Origin: an uncultured Clostridium sp.
GTDB taxonomy: Bacteria > Bacillota > Clostridia > Clostridiales > Clostridiaceae
Reading direction: 5' to 3'
Assembly: GCA_934746015.1 (NCBI GenBank)
Contig: CAKVEW010000068.1
Span: 1-6,659, forward strand
DNA: 6,659 nt
The stretch's first letter is position 1, and each line of letters starts with the position of its first letter. Below the pieces are notes generated by a model. The model did no database searches and was not told where the DNA came from. It saw only the letters and a list, made by a program, of their open reading frames with translations. The translations under genes were made by a program, and so were the position numbers. This document shows positions 1 to 5,710 of this stretch, piece by piece.

Positions 1-46
1 TGTACCATGGGTGTTTTGGGTAACATCTTATTATTTACTTAGACCA

Positions 47-1060
47 TCATTTATAAAAAATAATATATGATAATAATAAGTATGCATCTTTCCTTAAGTA
101 TTTTAAGATGTCCCTTATGGAAAAATCATTATTTTCAAACCAATAGTTACTACTCCCACTACAATCTAAAAATATATCTACAACTTCTTCTTTTATAGGT
201 ATTTTCTTAAAATCTGTACAAATTAATATAACATTATTATTTAAATTACTATTTTCAAGCAAAGATTTTAAATAAATATGTTTATTTATATCATTATCTA
301 TAGCTATATAAATACTATTATCTAGCATATTATATAAGTTTCTTAAGGCAAAGCCAAGGCCACTTCCAATCTCTAATAATACTTTGTTATCTAAATCTAT
401 TTTTTCTAAATTAAAATGTCCCCAATCCAAACCTTTTTTTAAACTTGAAATATGATTAATATCCGTTTCTCTAAGGTAATTTTCCATAATATTTTCATTA
501 CTATTATCATTATTAACTTTATTATTTTCAACAATTAAAATTCCAGATTCTATATTATATTGTCTTTTACATTTACATCTTAACCTTCCATCTATGATTT
601 TATTATTCTTAATATTTCCTTCCTCCAAATATAAGTCTTCTCCACAATAAATACATGAAAGATATTTTAAACCATTAATATCAATTCCTATATTTATAGT
701 ACGTTTTTCTTCTTTTGCTTCTATTTCTTTTATTTTATATTTTAATTTTTCTTCCGTTCTTAATAGCTCTTGAATTTTTTTACTTATTTCTTTTTCCTTT
801 AACTTGAAAATGTCCTTTAATAAATTACTGTCTTCTAAAGTAAATTTGCCAAGAGATTCATAAATTAGAATGGACTTTATTTCATTTAATGTGAATCCAT
901 AAGATTTTAACTCTAAAACTTTATTTAAACTTTTCTGGCTATTTTCATCAAAATCATATTGTCCACCTTTTTTATATGGAATTATTAGTTCTAAATCTAT
1001 GTAATGCCTTACAGTTTCAATACTTATGTTATTTTTTCTGCTAAATTCTCCAATTCTCAT
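47..1060 (-). CDS. MerR-family regulator fused to a zinc-ribbon-like segment and SAM methyltransferase domain (possibly C-terminally truncated)
   Basis: 337 residues from the ATG at 1060. Residues 1-65 are a MerR winged helix-turn-helix (MRIGEFSRKNN, then ETVRHYIDLELIIP and a YDFD segment). Residues 75-120 are charged and helical, like the MerR dimer coiled coil. A Cys pair (C136, C139) and a CKC (C162, C164) flank a short segment ending YNIESGIL, resembling the zinc-binding ribbon before some rRNA methyltransferases. Residues 228-242 hold a Rossmann SAM-binding motif I (LLEIGSGLG), with acidic D255 further on. The domain architecture suggests an effector-sensing regulator whose sensor is a methyltransferase-like fold; activity and target are unknown. 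An in-frame GTG at 1072 lacks a ribosome site, whereas the ATG at 1060 has GTGAG about 7 bases upstream and gives the usual MerR N-terminus. The protein stops soon after the LLLSYIIFYK strand, where methyltransferase domains normally continue, so a frameshift or early stop is possible. It is monocistronic. Confidence 0.82.
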   Translation of the reverse strand: MRIGEFSRKNNISIETVRHYIDLELIIPYKKGGQYDFDENSQKSLNKVLELKSYGFTLNEIKSILIYESLGKFTLEDSNLLKDIFKLKEKEISKKIQELLRTEEKLKYKIKEIEAKEEKRTINIGIDINGLKYLSCIYCGEDLYLEEGNIKNNKIIDGRLRCKCKRQYNIESGILIVENNKVNNDNSNENIMENYLRETDINHISSLKKGLDWGHFNLEKIDLDNKVLLEIGSGLGFALRNLYNMLDNSIYIAIDNDINKHIYLKSLLENSNLNNNVILICTDFKKIPIKEEVVDIFLDCSGSSNYWFENNDFSIRDILKYLRKDAYLLLSYIIFYK

Positions 1061-1125
1061 AATTATTCTCACTTTTATTTATATATTTTACTTAATGATA
1101 ATATATTTTCTTAAATAATAATATA

Positions 1126-1154
1126 GGGATATTACTAAAAAGTAGTAATATCCC
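1126..1154 (-). terminator. Hairpin terminator after the holin gene
   Basis: A perfect 12-bp inverted repeat (GGGATATTACTA / TAGTAATATCCC) with a 5-base loop lies 12 bases past the holin stop codon. In the minus direction it is followed by TATATTATTATTT, which is T-rich but interrupted, so termination may be only moderate. It separates the holin from the MerR gene. Confidence 0.6.
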
Positions 1155-1166
1155 AGAATCTTCAAT

Positions 1167-1406
1167 TTACTTATTATCTATATTATTTGTATTATTCTTA
1201 TCATTATCATCTATATACCATTTAGCTTCAGTAGTTGGGTTACTTATGATTCCTAGAGCAACTAATATAGATAAAATAGTATTAGCTATAGCTTGATATT
1301 CTTCTGGTATTATCTTTACTCCAAAGGCACTTAAAATCATTGGTATTAGTGCCATAATAGAAACCCATAAACCATAGTTTTTAAATCTTGACCAATCAAA
1401 GTTCAT
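1167..1406 (-). CDS. Phage-type holin, phi-LC3 family (stand-alone)
   Basis: 79 residues. Holins of this family form lesions in the cytoplasmic membrane that let a murein hydrolase reach the wall. What shows it: the N-terminal sequence NFDWSRFKNYGLW, a first hydrophobic segment (about residues 13-30), an amphipathic linker IPEEYQA, a second hydrophobic segment (about 39-55) and the diagnostic NPTTEAKWY just after it, matching the DPTTKG region of phi-LC3 holins. The tail is hydrophilic (DDNDKNNTNN). A strong AGGAGGG ribosome site precedes the ATG. The gene has its own promoter and terminator. There is no endolysin or phage structural gene in the flanking sequence, so it looks like a domesticated or orphan holin rather than part of a prophage. 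Possible roles include autolysis or protein release; none is shown here. Confidence 0.82.
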   Translation of the reverse strand: MNFDWSRFKNYGLWVSIMALIPMILSAFGVKIIPEEYQAIANTILSILVALGIISNPTTEAKWYIDDNDKNNTNNIDNK

Positions 1407-1431
1407 AGTAGCTCCCTCCTAACCTCTTTAT

Positions 1432-1460
1432 ATTATATTCACATAATAAAAATAAGTGAA
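1432..1460 (-). promoter_or_regulatory. Predicted sigma-A promoter of the holin gene
   Basis: On the minus strand, TTCACT (1460-1455), a 17-base spacer and a perfect TATAAT (1437-1432) stand upstream of the holin start. The -35 box matches 4 of 6 consensus bases. The promoter lies directly beyond the aminopeptidase terminator, so the holin appears independently transcribed. Confidence 0.5.
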
Positions 1461-1469
1461 AATAAAGAA

Positions 1470-1513
1470 AGCTGTATTAATATAAGTTTTATATTACTTA
1501 CATTAATACAGCT
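1470..1513 (-). terminator. Intrinsic terminator of the hprK-aminopeptidase operon
   Basis: An 11-bp perfect stem (AGCTGTATTAA / TTAATACAGCT) begins just past the aminopeptidase stop codon. It extends inward through TATAAG/CTTACA with one mismatch. In the minus direction it is followed by TTTCTTTATTTTC, a good uridine tract. Confidence 0.78.
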
Positions 1514-1525
1514 CTTATTTTAATA

Positions 1526-2923
1526 TTAATTAGATTCTTCTTCTAAGAAAGCTTTATATCCTCTCATAGTTTCATATATATCTAGTTTACTTGCTATTTC
1601 CCAAGGAGCATGCATGTTTTGAAGTGCAACTCCACAATCTATAACTTCCATATTATATTCTGCTAATATATAAGCTATAGTGCCACCACCACCTTGGTCA
1701 ACCTTTCCAAGCTCTGCAGTTTGATATACAACATCATTTTTATCCATAATATTTCTAAGCCATGCAATATATTCTGGATTTGCATCATTACATCCTGATT
1801 TTCCTCTAGCACCTGTATACTTATTAAATACTAATCCCTTACCAAAGTAAGCTGAATTTTTCTTTTCCATTACAGATGGATAATTTGGATCAAATGCAGC
1901 TGAGACGTCTGAAGAAAGCATTTTGGAATTTGTTAATGTTCTTCTTAATTTTAAACTTGAATACTCACCAAGTCTATCCATAACTTCTGCAACAGCATTT
2001 TCAAAGAATTTTGAATGCATTCCTGTAGCTCCATTGCTACCAACTTCTTCTTTATCAACCAATAGTAATACACTAGTATACTTAGTTTTATCAACATCTA
2101 GCATAGCCATTAATGATGTATAAGCACAGACTCTATCATCTTGACCATATGCCATTATCATACTTCTGTCTAATCCATACTCTCTAGCTCTTCCTGCTGG
2201 TACAACTTCTATTTCAGCAGAAACAAAATCCTCTTCTTCAAAATCATACTTTTCTTTTAATATGTTCAGGATATTAGCTTTAACAGCATCTTTTTCTTTA
2301 CCTTCTAATGGAATACTTCCAACTAATAAATTTAAATCTTCACCTTCAATTACTACATTAGCCTTTTTTTGAAGTTGATCCTGTGATAAATGTATTAATA
2401 AATCTGAAATTCCTACTACTGGGTCCTTATCATCTTCTCCAATAACTACATCTATCTTAGTTCCATCTTTTTTAACTACAACTCCATGTAAAGCTAATGG
2501 AAGTGTAACCCATTGATATTTTTTAACTCCTCCATAGTAATGAGTTTCCATCATTGCTAGGTTAGTATCTTCATATAATGGATTTTGCTTTAAATCCAAT
2601 CTTGGTGAATCTATATGTGCACCTAGGATTCTAAGTCCCTTTTCCATAGGCTCTTCTCCAATTATAAATAAAGCTAAAGTTTTATCCTTATTATTTAAAT
2701 AAACTTTATCACCTTGCTTTAAGCTTTCTTGATTTTCTATAATTTCCTCTAAATCTCTAAAGCCAAAAGCTGTTGCCATTTCTATACTAGTTAATACACA
2801 CTCTCTTTCAGTTTTGCATATTGACATATAATCAATATATCCTTTACAAAACTCAAATAACTCATCTCTTTTTTCTCCTTGATACTTTAACCAAGGATTT
2901 ATCTTTTCTTCACTATTACCCAT
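1526..2923 (-). CDS. apeA: M18-family metalloaminopeptidase (aspartyl aminopeptidase type)
   Basis: 465 residues, full length for the bacterial M18 family. It is a cytoplasmic, two-zinc exopeptidase that removes N-terminal residues from peptides (family members often prefer acidic residues). Metal and catalytic motifs are present in order: GAHIDSPRLD (H103, D105), GQDDR (D262/D263), DKEEVGS (E292/E293), SSDVSAAFDP (D339) and NMHAPWE (H438). The glycine-rich DQGGGGT (409-415) before the last histidine is also typical. No signal peptide is seen. The ATG has GGAGGG six bases upstream. It lies 35 bases downstream of hprK with no terminator between, so it is probably the last gene of that operon; the strong hairpin after it supports this. 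The link to HPr kinase is positional only. The apeA symbol is by family resemblance; assigning the exact M18 paralogue needs a comparison. Confidence 0.93.
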   Translation of the reverse strand: MGNSEEKINPWLKYQGEKRDELFEFCKGYIDYMSICKTERECVLTSIEMATAFGFRDLEEIIENQESLKQGDKVYLNNKDKTLALFIIGEEPMEKGLRILGAHIDSPRLDLKQNPLYEDTNLAMMETHYYGGVKKYQWVTLPLALHGVVVKKDGTKIDVVIGEDDKDPVVGISDLLIHLSQDQLQKKANVVIEGEDLNLLVGSIPLEGKEKDAVKANILNILKEKYDFEEEDFVSAEIEVVPAGRAREYGLDRSMIMAYGQDDRVCAYTSLMAMLDVDKTKYTSVLLLVDKEEVGSNGATGMHSKFFENAVAEVMDRLGEYSSLKLRRTLTNSKMLSSDVSAAFDPNYPSVMEKKNSAYFGKGLVFNKYTGARGKSGCNDANPEYIAWLRNIMDKNDVVYQTAELGKVDQGGGGTIAYILAEYNMEVIDCGVALQNMHAPWEIASKLDIYETMRGYKAFLEEESN

Positions 2924-2958
2924 ATTATCCCTCCATATAAAACATTAATATTTTTATT

Positions 2959-3867
2959 TTACTCTATTATTTTATCCATTCTTCTTTCGATTATATCTAC
3001 TGGAGTAACATCTGACATAAGGGAATGTCTGTAATTAACTGCAGCAGCTTCTATAATAACAGCTATATTTCTTCCAGGCCTTACTGGCACCCTTAACTTT
3101 TTAACCTTAACTCCTAATATATCTTGACGTTCATCATTTAAACCTAATCTATCATAATCTCCATCATCTTTCCAATGCTCAAAGTGCATAAGAAGTTGTA
3201 TACCTTTTTCTTGAAGAATAGAGCTTAATCCATATAATGATGCAACATCAATAATTCCTATACCTCTAACCTCAAGCATACCTATTGTTATTCTTGGAGA
3301 CTTACCTATAAGTTCCCCATCAACTTCCTTTATATCCACTGCATCATCAGTTACTAGTCTATGACCTCTTTTTATTAATTCAAGAGCCGTTTCACTTTTT
3401 CCTATTCCACTTTCTCCAGTAATTAATATTCCTATTCCATATACATCAACTAAAACACCATGAAGTCTTGTTTCGGGAGCTAATTTATCTGCTAAATAAA
3501 TAGTTAACTTACTCATAAACTTAGTTGTAACTAAATCAGTTCTAAGTAACCAAACTTTATTTTTTAAAGCAGCTTTTATTAATTCTTCTTGTGGTTCTAA
3601 GTCTCTTGTAATAATTAAACATTTCAAATTAAAACTAAAGTATTTATCTATTCTTTTTCTTCTTAGCTCTATTCCCATGGTTTCTAAAAAGCTCCATTCA
3701 GCTTTTCCTATTACTTGAATTCTTTCAGGAGCAAAATAATTATAAAAACCTGTTAATTGTAATCCAGGCCTATTTATATCATTTACAAATATCTCTATTC
3801 CCTTTTCTCCTTCAGATAATATTTCCAAGTCAAAATCCTTTATTAACTTTTCAACTGTAACTGACAA
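2959..3867 (-). CDS. hprK: HPr kinase/phosphorylase
   Basis: 302 residues from a TTG start, close to the usual family length of about 310. The enzyme phosphorylates HPr on its regulatory serine using ATP or pyrophosphate and also reverses the reaction; HPr-Ser-P is the CcpA corepressor in carbon catabolite repression. The N-terminal half (to about residue 125) is the HPrK_N fold. The C-terminal catalytic half contains HGVLVDVYG with the key histidine (H136), the P-loop GESGIGKS (151-158), the DD pair of VTDDAVD, the family signature LEVRGIGIIDVASLYG (198-213) and VPVRPGRN near the end. Start choice: GTG at 3876 abuts AAAGG with no spacing, whereas TTG at 3867 has AGGGTGAT eight bases or fewer upstream and yields the common SVTVEKLIKDF beginning. 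The start lies 12 bases after the upstream DUF896 gene, implying coupled translation. The neighbours differ from the lgt-ppaX context of Bacillus. Confidence 0.95.
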   Translation of the reverse strand: MSVTVEKLIKDFDLEILSEGEKGIEIFVNDINRPGLQLTGFYNYFAPERIQVIGKAEWSFLETMGIELRRKRIDKYFSFNLKCLIITRDLEPQEELIKAALKNKVWLLRTDLVTTKFMSKLTIYLADKLAPETRLHGVLVDVYGIGILITGESGIGKSETALELIKRGHRLVTDDAVDIKEVDGELIGKSPRITIGMLEVRGIGIIDVASLYGLSSILQEKGIQLLMHFEHWKDDGDYDRLGLNDERQDILGVKVKKLRVPVRPGRNIAVIIEAAAVNYRHSLMSDVTPVDIIERRMDKIIE

Positions 3868-3871
3868 ATTT

Positions 3872-3879
3872 ATCACCCT
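3872..3879 (-). promoter_or_regulatory. Ribosome binding site that favours the hprK TTG start
   Basis: AGGGTGAT on the minus strand matches the GGTGAT end of the anti-16S complement. It ends four bases before TTG at 3867, but overlaps the in-frame GTG at 3876-3874, which therefore cannot use it. It directly follows the stop codon of the upstream gene. Confidence 0.55.
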
Positions 3880-4071
3880 TTAATTTCTTTTTTTTAACTC
3901 TACCGTCTCTAACTGAGCTCTAAAATTACTTTTTACACTATCAATATATCTTCTTCTTAAAATCTGTTGTTCTTCTTTTTCTTCGCTATTTAGCCCTTCT
4001 TCTTTACTCTTTTTATATAATTCATTTATTCTCTTAATTACATCATCTATTTTCATATCCTTATAATCCAT
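3880..4071 (-). CDS. DUF896 family protein (YnzC-like, UPF0291)
   Basis: 63 residues, a short, highly charged, probably all-helical cytoplasmic protein. The family hallmark is clear: VIKRINELYKKSKEEGLNSEEKEEQQILRRRYI, followed by a VKSNFRAQLETVEL helix, as in YnzC of Bacillus. The molecular function of the family is not established. An in-frame GTG at 4098 would give a 72-residue form, but it lies almost at the predicted transcription start and has no ribosome site. The ATG at 4071 has AAAGGA about ten bases upstream and fits the family N-terminus better. It is the first gene of the DUF896-hprK-aminopeptidase operon, with only 12 bases between its stop codon and the hprK start. Confidence 0.85.
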   Translation of the reverse strand: MDYKDMKIDDVIKRINELYKKSKEEGLNSEEKEEQQILRRRYIDSVKSNFRAQLETVELKKRN

Positions 4072-4109
4072 AAGTGGTTCATCCTTTCTTGTAAACACTT
4101 CTTTATTTT

Positions 4110-4138
4110 ATTTTACCTTGATTCTTTATCAATATCAA
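4110..4138 (-). promoter_or_regulatory. Predicted sigma-A promoter of the DUF896-hprK-aminopeptidase operon
   Basis: On the minus strand, TTGATA (4138-4133), a 17-base spacer and TAAAAT (4115-4110) match the consensus at 5 of 6 bases each. Transcription would start near 4103, leaving a leader of about 32 bases before the ATG at 4071. The rest of 4140-4270 is AT-rich and shows no recognised element. Confidence 0.58.
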
Positions 4139-4270
4139 CTTATATACTATTCTTAAGTGAACTTATTTACATAAATTATTTATTCTTTATCTTATCCAAT
4201 ATAACAAAATTTATAATATTTCTAAATCAAGCCCTTAAATTATTTGTAGATTTTTGTTGCATTTTTTCAT

Positions 4271-4298
4271 TTTACATTTTTATACTTTTTGGTATAAT
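4271..4298 (+). promoter_or_regulatory. Strong sigma-A promoter of the Spo0E-like gene
   Basis: TTTACA (4271-4276), a 16-base spacer and a perfect TATAAT (4293-4298), with a TGG extension directly before the -10 box (extended -10). Transcription would start near 4305, about 40 bases before the start codon. No clear Spo0A box was recognised nearby. Confidence 0.7.
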
Positions 4299-4331
4299 AT
4301 TGTTATAAGACATTGTATTTTGTAGTTCGAT

Positions 4332-4337
4332 AGGAGG
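4332..4337 (+). promoter_or_regulatory. Ribosome binding site fixing the GTG start at 4346
   Basis: A perfect AGGAGG is followed by eight bases and then GTG at 4346. A GTG at 4337 is in frame but overlaps this site, so the longer reading is unlikely. Confidence 0.75.
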
Positions 4338-4345
4338 TGCTAATT

Positions 4346-4546
4346 GTGATAAAAAAATATAGTAGAAAAATAAAAAGGAAAAAAGCTTTACTTAACTTTT
4401 TATTAAGATACTTTTCTACTAATAATCAACTAATAATATATCTTTCGCAAGACTTGGACAAGCTAATTACGAAGAATCAAAAGCATATATTCAATAAATA
4501 CATTAGAAAAAACTTACGTAGCAATCCTGTAAGAAAAGTTGCTTAA
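4346..4546 (+). CDS. Spo0E-like aspartyl-phosphate phosphatase family protein
   Basis: 66 residues from GTG at 4346. Family members dephosphorylate the response regulator Spo0A-P and so hold back sporulation. The recognisable part is the second helix, IYLSQDLDKLITKNQK (about residues 31-46), which carries the S-Q-x-L-D catalytic signature (usually SQELD; here SQDLD). The preceding ALLNFLLRYF helix and NN turn fit the two-helix hairpin of the family. Oddities are the strongly basic N-terminus (MIKKYSRKIKRKK) and a basic C-terminal tail (YIRKNLRSNPVRK), which extend the usual core. The gene is monocistronic, divergent from the hprK operon, and has a strong promoter and ribosome site. The family assignment rests on one short motif and overall size. 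Confidence 0.68.
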   Translation: MIKKYSRKIKRKKALLNFLLRYFSTNNQLIIYLSQDLDKLITKNQKHIFNKYIRKNLRSNPVRKVA

Positions 4547-4615
4547 TTTCTTTACCTAATTTTTATTATGTATTTTCATAATTAATAATTCAAAAAACTT
4601 CATTAATATATATTT

Positions 4616-4666
4616 TTTTAAGCATAAAAACTTATAAATTACCTTATAATGTTTTTATGCTTAAAA
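4616..4666. terminator. Long hairpin after the Spo0E-like gene, possible bidirectional terminator
   Basis: A perfect 16-bp inverted repeat (TTTTAAGCATAAAAAC / GTTTTTATGCTTAAAA) with an inner TTATAA/TTATAA pairing lies 69 bases after the Spo0E-like stop codon. It faces the 6S RNA unit convergently. Neither side is followed by a real uridine tract (TAAAAAA on the plus strand), so its action as an intrinsic terminator is uncertain. The stretch 4547-4615 shows nothing else. Confidence 0.45.
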
Positions 4667-4671
4667 TAAAA

Positions 4672-4694
4672 AATACCTCAACTTTTGAGGTATT
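4672..4694 (-). terminator. Intrinsic terminator of the 6S RNA gene
   Basis: A perfect 10-bp stem (AATACCTCAA / TTGAGGTATT) with a 3-base loop is followed on the minus strand by TTTTTTATTTT. This is a classic rho-independent signal in the minus direction only. It lies just downstream of the 6S 3' end. Confidence 0.82.
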
Positions 4695-4702
4695 AAAAAC
4701 AT

Positions 4703-4899
4703 ATATATTCCCAACATGCCGGTCACTTAAATATTCATACCTGCTACTCGCAGGTGGGTTAAGCTCACTAATTCTCTGCCTTCTCCCGCTACAATAATGT
4801 AAATCATTGGAGCCTGACATACACTTAGATTTCGCAAATCCCGTATATTCAATGTAGGTTGAATATTATAAGCTTAGCGCACATCTCAGGATTTATTAT
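4703..4899 (-). ncRNA. ssrS: 6S RNA
   Basis: About 195 bases, bounded by its own promoter and terminator and with no open reading frame. The 5' end (minus strand) reads ATCCTGAGATGTGCGC and the 3' end reads CCGGCATGTTGGGAAT. These correspond closely to the E. coli 6S ends (CTCTGAGATGTTCGC and CGGCATCTCGGAG) and pair with each other over 10 of 11 positions as the closing stem. Inside are ATATTCAA/TTGAATAT, GATTT/AAATC and ACCTGC/GCAGGT hairpins, plus an apical arm TGTC..CTCC..GGAG..GGCA capped by CAATGA/TTATTG, consistent with a rod with a central bubble. 6S RNA mimics an open promoter, binds sigma-A RNA polymerase and adjusts transcription during slow growth, being released by synthesis of a short product RNA. 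The G+C content is clearly higher than its surroundings. The ends are estimates. Confidence 0.8.
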
Positions 4900-4905
4900 A
4901 CTTTA

Positions 4906-4933
4906 ATTATAGCACAGATCTAAATATATGCAA
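4906..4933 (-). promoter_or_regulatory. Predicted sigma-A promoter of 6S RNA
   Basis: On the minus strand, TTGCAT (4933-4928), a 16-base spacer and a perfect TATAAT (4911-4906) preceded by TGC (extended -10). It predicts a start at an A near 4899. A second TATAAT at 4900-4895 lacks a good -35 box and would remove part of the closing stem. Confidence 0.62.
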
Positions 4934-4960
4934 TAGAATATTTTCCCTCTAAATTAAACC

Positions 4961-5359
4961 TTAACAAATATATTCTTTAGCTACATCCTCTATTGTAATT
5001 TCTGTATCTTCCTCCATAAATAAAGCCATAAATTGGATAAACTCAAAGTTAGATGCACTTATTTGAAAGGCCATCACTTCTCCTGCAATATCTAGTTCTT
5101 CAACTATTTCTTCAATAATGTCAACTACTTCATCATTACCATAATCGTATAGATACGGTATAAAATAGTCCTTATACCATTCATCACTTTCTTCTTCATA
5201 ATCACTTTCTTCATTTGCATAGCTTCTAGCCGCACTCAATACATCATCATCAAAGTCTAAAAAGAACTTTACAAGAAAAACTCCATCTTCCTTCTTTAGT
5301 TCTTCTATTTCTGTTAAATTGTTTTCTTCAAGTATTTCAATTATATTATCACTATTCAT
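4961..5359 (-). CDS. Highly acidic hypothetical protein in operon with DUF1292 gene
   Basis: 132 residues; I do not recognise the family. By count it has about 40 Asp/Glu against about 6 Lys/Arg, so it is strongly negative, with no signal peptide or membrane segment. The N-terminal part (IIEILEENNLTEIEELKKEDGVFLVKFFLDFDDDVLSAARSYANE) looks like a compact helix-strand-helix fold. A Tyr/Asp-rich stretch follows (about 56-75), then acidic helices (VVDIIEEIVEELDIAGEVMAFQIS) and a C-terminal VAKEYIC. Start choice: GGAGG five bases before ATG at 5359; an in-frame TTG at 5371 overlaps that ribosome site. The ATG is 12 bases after the DUF1292 stop codon, so translation is probably coupled. It is likely cytoplasmic. 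There is no clear terminator before the 6S unit downstream. Confidence 0.75.
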   Translation of the reverse strand: MNSDNIIEILEENNLTEIEELKKEDGVFLVKFFLDFDDDVLSAARSYANEESDYEEESDEWYKDYFIPYLYDYGNDEVVDIIEEIVEELDIAGEVMAFQISASNFEFIQFMALFMEEDTEITIEDVAKEYIC

Positions 5360-5371
5360 AATATCCTCCAA

Positions 5372-5641
5372 TTAATATAACAGTTTTTTATATTCCTTTT
5401 TTACCTCAAGGAATTCTTTATCATCTTCAACTAAATTTAATTCTTCTTTCCCATCTACTTCATCTACTCTAAATACAAAAATGTCTTCACTATCATCTTC
5501 TACTGGAGCTAAAAGTAAATACTCTATCTCTTTTAGGTAAACCCTTGCTACTGCTTCAAAGTCAACTTTTTCTCCATTTTCATCTAAAAAACTCATTATA
5601 ACTTTTTCATCTTCACCAATATTAGTGTTCTTGTTATCCAT
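5372..5641 (-). CDS. DUF1292 family protein (UPF0473, YrzB-like)
   Basis: 89 residues, acidic and soluble. The family pattern is visible: a start strand ending [67 protein letters not shown] gives the usual order of D-E-[ND]-G turn, YLLLAPV strand, a V-F-R-V-D strand and a closing EDDxEF helix. The function of the family is unknown. In many Bacillota a DUF1292 gene sits in the alaS-yrzL-ruvX cluster; here it instead leads a two-gene operon with an unrecognised acidic protein. The ATG is preceded by AAGGAG at good spacing. A candidate promoter with a palindrome over its -10 box lies about 65 bases upstream, divergent from ytaF. Confidence 0.82.
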   Translation of the reverse strand: MDNKNTNIGEDEKVIMSFLDENGEKVDFEAVARVYLKEIEYLLLAPVEDDSEDIFVFRVDEVDGKEELNLVEDDKEFLEVKKEYKKLLY

Positions 5642-5696
5642 TTTATTCTCCTTTATATTAATTGTACATTATTTTAATATTTATCCTTTAATTTTT

Positions 5697-5710
5697 TATA
5701 GTATACTATA
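5697..5710. promoter_or_regulatory. 14-bp palindrome over the -10 box of the DUF1292 operon promoter
   Basis: TATAGTATACTATA is a perfect palindrome containing ATAGTA/TACTAT half-sites with no spacer. It overlaps the predicted minus-strand -10 box. A near copy lies at 5761-5774. It could be a repressor operator, but AT-rich -10 boxes can form palindromes by chance. Confidence 0.35.

Noticed and set aside
1..42. A plus-strand open frame ending at TAG (reads GVLGNILLFT), perhaps the tail of a gene from the left
   Set aside because: Only 13 codons are visible, with no terminator or recognisable motif, so it cannot be supported.
1061..1072. Longer GTG start for the MerR gene
   Set aside because: It has no ribosome site. 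The ATG at 1060 has one and gives the standard MerR N-terminus.
1126..1513. Prophage remnant around the holin
   Set aside because: No endolysin, tail, integrase or attachment-site repeat is visible on either side within the window.
1923..2123. A 66-codon plus-strand open frame
   Set aside because: It lies wholly inside the M18 aminopeptidase on the opposite strand, has no ribosome site or family resemblance, and the aminopeptidase motifs are intact over it.
4072..4098. Longer GTG start for the DUF896 gene
   Set aside because: It lies about five bases after the predicted transcription start, has no ribosome site, and the added residues are not family-like.
4700..4900. tRNA, SRP RNA or riboswitch as alternatives for the structured RNA
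   Set aside because: There is no cloverleaf or CCA end and no SRP GGAAGG/AGCAGG domain, and no downstream gene follows on the same strand before the terminator. The end sequences fit 6S RNA.
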